A stretch of DNA of 64,000 nucleotides from Streptomyces resistomycificus. GTDB lineage: Bacteria > Actinomycetota > Actinomycetes > Streptomycetales > Streptomycetaceae. Numbering within the stretch: position 1 is the stretch's first letter; every line of letters begins with the position of its first letter. The stretch covers positions 1 to 64,000 of the forward strand of contig NZ_KQ948994.1 in the NCBI RefSeq assembly GCF_001514265.1, read 5' to 3'. Positions 60,945-64,000 of the stretch are shown piece after piece. The notes under the pieces were generated by a model. It worked only from the letters and a program-made list of their open reading frames with translations, ran no database searches and was not told the origin of the DNA. Both the position numbers and the translations under genes were made by a program.

Positions 60945-61981
60945 CAGCCTCTCGTGGTGCCGGCCGCGGCCGAGCGTTCGACGATCCGGTTCGCGGGCCT
61001 GCTCAGGCCGAAACGCCCGCGCAGCGTGTCGGCGGCCGCGAACTCGTTGCGCAACCGCTCGTCGGCCCGCAGCCTGGGCAGGACCAGGTCGGTGAAGGTC
61101 TCCAGGGGGACGGACGGCGGGAAGCGCAGGGTGAACCCGTCGACCAGACCCCGCTCGATCCAGCCCGCGAGGCGCTCGGCGACCTGCAGTTCGTCGCCCA
61201 CGACAACGCCCCGGGTCGCGTCGGAGGCGGGTGCCCCCGCGCGCGCGTGGAGTTCGTGGGCGTACGCCTCGGTCTCGGCGACGAAGGGGCTGACGACGGC
61301 CACCACCGGGCGCGATCCGGCCGCTTGGCGAGCCGTGGCCGCCGACTCCGGATCCCCGACGGTCAGGACGTCGGCCGCGGGCGCGAGCTGCCGGTCGGCC
61401 GCGGGCGCGAACACGACCGGGTGTCCCTGGGGCGGGCGAACCACGTTGAGCGGCCCGCGCACCTTGAAGACCTGGCCCTCGGAGGTCAGCGTATGGATGC
61501 GGGCGGGGTCGATGAACCGGCCCGTTGCCTTGTCGTGGATGAACGCCCCGTCCTCCCAGGTGTCCCAGAGGTCCTGGACGAGGGGGATGAACTCGGCGGC
61601 CCGGGCGTCGCGGTCGACGGCCGGATCCACGCCTTCCCTGCGGTGGTTGGCGTCGGCCGCCGGGTCGGGCTCGCTGATCACCTGCCAGCCCGACCGGCCG
61701 TGGCTGATGTGGTCGAGCGAGGCGACAGTACGCGCCAGGTGGTACGGCTCGCAGTAGGCGATCGCCGCATTGGTGACCAGGCCGACCCGCGTCGTCTTCG
61801 CCGCCAGCAGCGCCGCCGTGACCATCGACCACGGGGCGCCGGTGCCGGCCGGCCGAGCGGCGGGACGGTCGTCGAGGACGAGGTAGTCGACCCCACCCGC
61901 CTCGGCTGCTCCGGCCGCTGTGACGAGTGATCGAACGGGGTCCCTGAACCCCGTTCCTGGAAGTTCGTATCCGAGGATCAT
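60944..61981 (-). CDS. LLM-class flavin-dependent monooxygenase
   Basis: The 345-residue protein starts at ATG 61981 (GGGGAAA upstream) and carries ILGYELPGTGFRDP, GLVTNAAIAYCEPYHLARTVASLDHISHGRSGWQVISEPD and FKVRGPLNVVRPPQGHPVV, so it belongs to the same NtaA-like family as the next gene but is ~110 residues shorter. Two different members in tandem suggest either successive oxidations or alternative substrates. It is the first gene of the minus-strand operon, whose promoter must lie in 61982-62300. Confidence 0.82.
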   Translation of the reverse strand: MILGYELPGTGFRDPVRSLVTAAGAAEAGGVDYLVLDDRPAARPAGTGAPWSMVTAALLAAKTTRVGLVTNAAIAYCEPYHLARTVASLDHISHGRSGWQVISEPDPAADANHRREGVDPAVDRDARAAEFIPLVQDLWDTWEDGAFIHDKATGRFIDPARIHTLTSEGQVFKVRGPLNVVRPPQGHPVVFAPAADRQLAPAADVLTVGDPESAATARQAAGSRPVVAVVSPFVAETEAYAHELHARAGAPASDATRGVVVGDELQVAERLAGWIERGLVDGFTLRFPPSVPLETFTDLVLPRLRADERLRNEFAAADTLRGRFGLSRPANRIVERSAAAGTTRG

Positions 61982-62370
61982 GCTGGTGTTTCCCCTCGAG
62001 TGCGTCGTCCCGCATGAGTCGTCCGCGTATGAGGTGAGGGATGGAGAGTGCGCGTCCCTCGACTCGCCGGAGGAAGGATCCACATGGGCCGGACTGGGAA
62101 GTCGTCTGGGGTGAGGCTGAGTTGTCGCGTTCGCGGCTCGGGTGGCCGGCTGCGGGAGAAGACGCGTATCAGCGGCTGAGCCGATGAAGGCCGGCGCCCA
62201 AGCGTCCCGTCAGTTCTGCCGGAGAAGCTAACACGATCTTGAACCCGGCATCAAGGGACTCCGATGAACGCTCACTGAACTCGTCTGAGGTGCCGGGCAA
62301 TTGGGGCTGACGGGCTCTCAAACATCTAACTGCACAAGAGAAGTTGTGGGATTCTACGACTCGAGGACCC

Positions 62371-62398
62371 TGGACTCGTTGGTGGATCCACGTATGAT
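62371..62398 (+). promoter_or_regulatory. Candidate vegetative promoter TGGACT-N16-TATGAT
   Basis: TGGACT (62371) and TATGAT (62393) are 16 bases apart and match the streptomycete housekeeping consensus well. It lies in the 713-base gene-free region 61982-62694, which is noticeably less GC-rich than its surroundings. Transcription to the right would reach the hairpin at 62516 first and then the peptide gene at 62695. Other structure there: a small dyad, AGCCCTC/GAGGGCT (62453-62472), and GACGCC/GGCGTC just upstream of the peptide ribosome site. Confidence 0.5.
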
Positions 62399-62515
62399 GG
62401 CCATCGGTGCATGTTCACTGGCGCGACTCTGCTTGCCTAGATGCACCCGTGCAGCCCTCAACGGCGAGGGCTCCCCACTCCTTGGCCTTTCCCCGCAGTG
62501 CCGAGGGTGCCGCAC

Positions 62516-62553
62516 CCTTCCCTTGAATTTCTTGAATCAGGGAAGGCTGTTTT
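62516..62553 (+). terminator. Hairpin with T-tail in the leader region (terminator or attenuator)
   Basis: CCTTCCCT and AGGGAAGG form an 8-bp stem around a 15-base loop that itself contains TTGAAT twice. A tail with four T follows (62550-62553). It lies between the candidate promoter at 62371 and the peptide gene. No coding gene is seen upstream on this strand, so it would end a short RNA of ~150 bases or act as an attenuator. Confidence 0.5.
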
Positions 62554-62694
62554 GCGTTCCGTGTATCCGGCTCATTCAGGTGCGCAGTTCATGGCCGGAA
62601 TTCAACTGTTGACGCGTTGTTGTTCAAAGTGTCAGGGTTGCTCGGGTCAGACGCCGCTGGCGTCAAGAACAAGCTTTATTGGGGGGTGAACTAC

Positions 62695-62760
62695 ATGAAG
62701 GTCAAGGTCTCCGAGAAGCAGGACACCGTCCGCACCACCACGCCGTACGTCGCCGGCTAA
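62695..62760 (+). CDS. 21-residue peptide gene of unknown function
   Basis: The short frame starts at an ATG nine bases after the strong ribosome site GGGGGGTGA and ends at TAA. All codons before the stop end in G or C, although the flanking 400 bases are AT-richer, which is strong evidence for translation. The peptide begins MKVKVSEKQD and ends TTTPYVAG; it is hydrophilic, has no cysteine and lacks a signal peptide. A strong terminator lies 20 bases after the stop, so it is made in excess over the NTPase gene that follows. This layout is typical of precursor peptides of modified peptide products, but no modifying enzyme is visible before the window ends. I recognise no known family. Confidence 0.65.
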   Translation: MKVKVSEKQDTVRTTTPYVAG

Positions 62761-62780
62761 GGCGAATGTGAGGCGTTCTT

Positions 62781-62813
62781 AGTGGGGGGCCTTGAATCGG
62801 CCCCCCACTTTCT
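62781..62813 (+). terminator. Strong terminator between peptide gene and NTPase gene
   Basis: AGTGGGGGGCC and GGCCCCCCACT form a perfect 11-bp stem with a 7-base loop, followed by TTCT. It should end most transcripts after the 21-residue peptide gene, with partial read-through to the NTPase gene. Confidence 0.85.
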
Positions 62814-62851
62814 TGAGCCGGTACGTTGTGAGCCGTGGGGAGATTTCTGGA

Positions 62852-64000
62852 ATGTCCGTTGTTCATTCGCGCGTACGCCCGGCCTTCTTTGTGGAGCTGA
62901 GTAACGCAAGGAGGCGCCTGGACTATGCCGACCCGGACAGTCCGCTCTTCCTCATGGTCAACGCGCCGGACGGCAGCGGGAAGGCCGACACTGTTCACGC
63001 CTGGCTCGACGGGGGCGAAAGCGAGCACCCGGCCGGCGTCGTGGTGGCCGGCGACGGAGACAAGCTGACCCACGGCTATTTCGCAGGGCTGCAGCCATTG
63101 GTCGACCACGCCGTCGCCATCGCGGAAGACAAAGCGCCCGAACTGATCGCGGATGCGGAACAGTCACTCAAGAGGCTCTTCCCGCATCGTGATTCCCCGG
63201 CGTACCAGGTGCCGAAGGACCTCACCGGAATCGCCAGCCGGGACGAGCGCACCCGTTTCTACTTCCACGAGTACCAGAACAAGCTGCTCAACGGGGTCCA
63301 TGAGTTCTTGGACGCCTTTCTGGCCTGGGCCGATCAGCCGTACACCCTGGTCATCGACAACGCCGAGCGCCTGTCGCCCACGGTCCTGAAGTTCCTCGGC
63401 ACAGTGGCCCGCCGCAGGTCCTTGGGCCGGCGGCTGACCGTGGTCCTGCTGGTCAACGGAGAACCGGACCTGGCGCTGGCCGAGTGCGCGGCGCAGGTCA
63501 CGCTGCCGCCGCTCGCCAAGGCAGAGGCCAAGGACCTGATCCGGTCCTGGGGATTCGAGCCGCCGGCCGCCAAGCAGCTCGACAGTCTGTGGAGGCTCTC
63601 GCGGGGCAGGCCCGCCCGGCTTTCGGCGCTCATGCGCTGCCTCGACACGAAGGTCTCGTTGCCCGACTACCTCTCGTTCGAGACGCACCTCGACCTGCAT
63701 CTGAGCCTGCTCGGCGAGCGGTCCAGGTACGACCTGCTCGAACAGTACGTGCAAGGGCACTGCTCGGACGACGACCCGGTCGTGGTTCGCAACTACGAGA
63801 CGTACGACCCCGGCACCCGGGAGCGGGTGCACCGGGAGTTCCTCGCCGAATTCGGTGGAAAGCCCGAAGAAGTTTTCCATCCGGTACACCACCTCGGCCT
63901 CCGGGACGTATCCGACCAGGTGGTCGCGCTCGCTCCGCTCTCGATCTCGCTTCAGGAAATCGGGCTCTACGACACCTGGTTCGATCTCTTCTCCCGTTTC
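62852..64000 (+). CDS. P-loop NTPase of unknown function (3' end outside window)
   Basis: The frame is open from ATG 62852 (GGGGAG upstream) to the end of the window, at least 383 residues. A variant Walker A (NAPDGSGKAD, lysine ~44, with alanine instead of Ser/Thr) follows a hydrophobic strand. A Walker B-like YTLVIDNAERLS (Asp169, Glu172) and a sensor-like strand (LTVVLLVNGEPDLAL) come next, then a helical region with a winged-helix look (LWRLSRGRPARLSALM). This matches AAA/STAND-type ATPases such as the TniB/MalT group. The altered Walker A may weaken hydrolysis. It lies behind the 21-residue peptide gene and may act on it; that is inference. Confidence 0.75.
   Translation, partial: MSVVHSRVRPAFFVELSNARRRLDYADPDSPLFLMVNAPDGSGKADTVHAWLDGGESEHPAGVVVAGDGDKLTHGYFAGLQPLVDHAVAIAEDKAPELIADAEQSLKRLFPHRDSPAYQVPKDLTGIASRDERTRFYFHEYQNKLLNGVHEFLDAFLAWADQPYTLVIDNAERLSPTVLKFLGTVARRRSLGRRLTVVLLVNGEPDLALAECAAQVTLPPLAKAEAKDLIRSWGFEPPAAKQLDSLWRLSRGRPARLSALMRCLDTKVSLPDYLSFETHLDLHLSLLGERSRYDLLEQYVQGHCSDDDPVVVRNYETYDPGTRERVHREFLAEFGGKPEEVFHPVHHLGLRDVSDQVVALAPLSISLQEIGLYDTWFDLFSRF

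Noticed and set aside
43827..62083. Search for lysine N-hydroxylase, cupin-MetRS fusion, HisG and a cluster-situated regulator
   Set aside because: None of these could be recognised in the region, so a formycin or pyrazofurin product is not claimed.
62301..62612. Open frame of 103 codons in the leader of the peptide gene
   Set aside because: Third-position GC is low, the frame is rich in Cys/Leu/Arg, and it crosses the candidate terminator. It is not translated-looking compared with the peptide gene.
1..64000. CRISPR arrays, tRNA, rRNA, insertion sequences and attachment sites
   Set aside because: No regularly spaced repeat-spacer units, tRNA cloverleaf, transposase or integrase was recognised. 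The tandem repeats found have no spacers.

Overview
The window is very GC-rich, has almost exclusively G/C third codon positions, uses GTG starts freely, and carries Tat-type lipoprotein signals, CUT1 sugar transporters without a dedicated ATPase, and ROK, LacI, PucR-like and SpoIIE-type regulators. All of this points to Streptomyces or a close relative. No rRNA, tRNA, CRISPR array, insertion sequence or phage core gene was seen.

Region 1 (1-20352) is a carbohydrate island. It opens with the 3' part of an in-frame transketolase-transaldolase fusion. Two sugar systems follow. The first is a minus-strand operon of binding protein, two permeases, GH42 beta-galactosidase and a secreted GH93-like arabinanase with a lectin domain, with a LacI regulator upstream. 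The second is a plus-strand operon of binding protein, two permeases, GH35 beta-galactosidase and a ROK regulator. An aldo/keto reductase lies between them and an MpaB-type oxygenase closes the region. The set fits uptake and breakdown of galactose- and arabinose-containing plant oligosaccharides.

Region 2 (20397-34632) is mixed. It holds a 2125-residue secreted YD/Rhs protein with a unique tail, a secreted phospholipase-D-like protein, a PucR-type regulator, a deletion-scarred haloacid dehalogenase relic, a double MerR regulator divergent from a DUF6194 gene, a membrane SpoIIE phosphatase and a LuxR regulator. Region 3 (34870-42083) is one plus-strand operon: a ribose-type ABC importer, an amidohydrolase, a flavin-dependent oxidoreductase and a MarR regulator. 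A short PfkB kinase relic and a Nudix hydrolase follow.

Region 4 (43827-58194, possibly to 61981) looks like a nucleoside-antibiotic cluster. On the plus strand a PurC-like enzyme, a beta-RFAP-synthase-like enzyme, a PurB-like lyase and two flavoenzymes lie in series. The first three are the enzyme types used in formycin biosynthesis (ForC, ForT, ForB). Divergently, a second, different PurC-like protein is coupled to an SDR, the pair known from coformycin/pentostatin pathways, followed by an unknown 132-residue protein, an MFS exporter, a HAD phosphatase and an S9 peptidase. A paralogous second exporter lies next to them. Neither the N-N bond-forming enzymes of the known pyrazole C-nucleosides nor a HisG homologue is visible here, so the product cannot be named. 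A convergent operon of two flavin monooxygenases and an amidohydrolase borders the region.

Region 5 (62084-64000) is a less GC-rich leader with a promoter and a terminator-like hairpin. It is followed by a 21-residue peptide gene, a strong terminator, and a P-loop NTPase gene that runs off the window. I do not recognise this arrangement.
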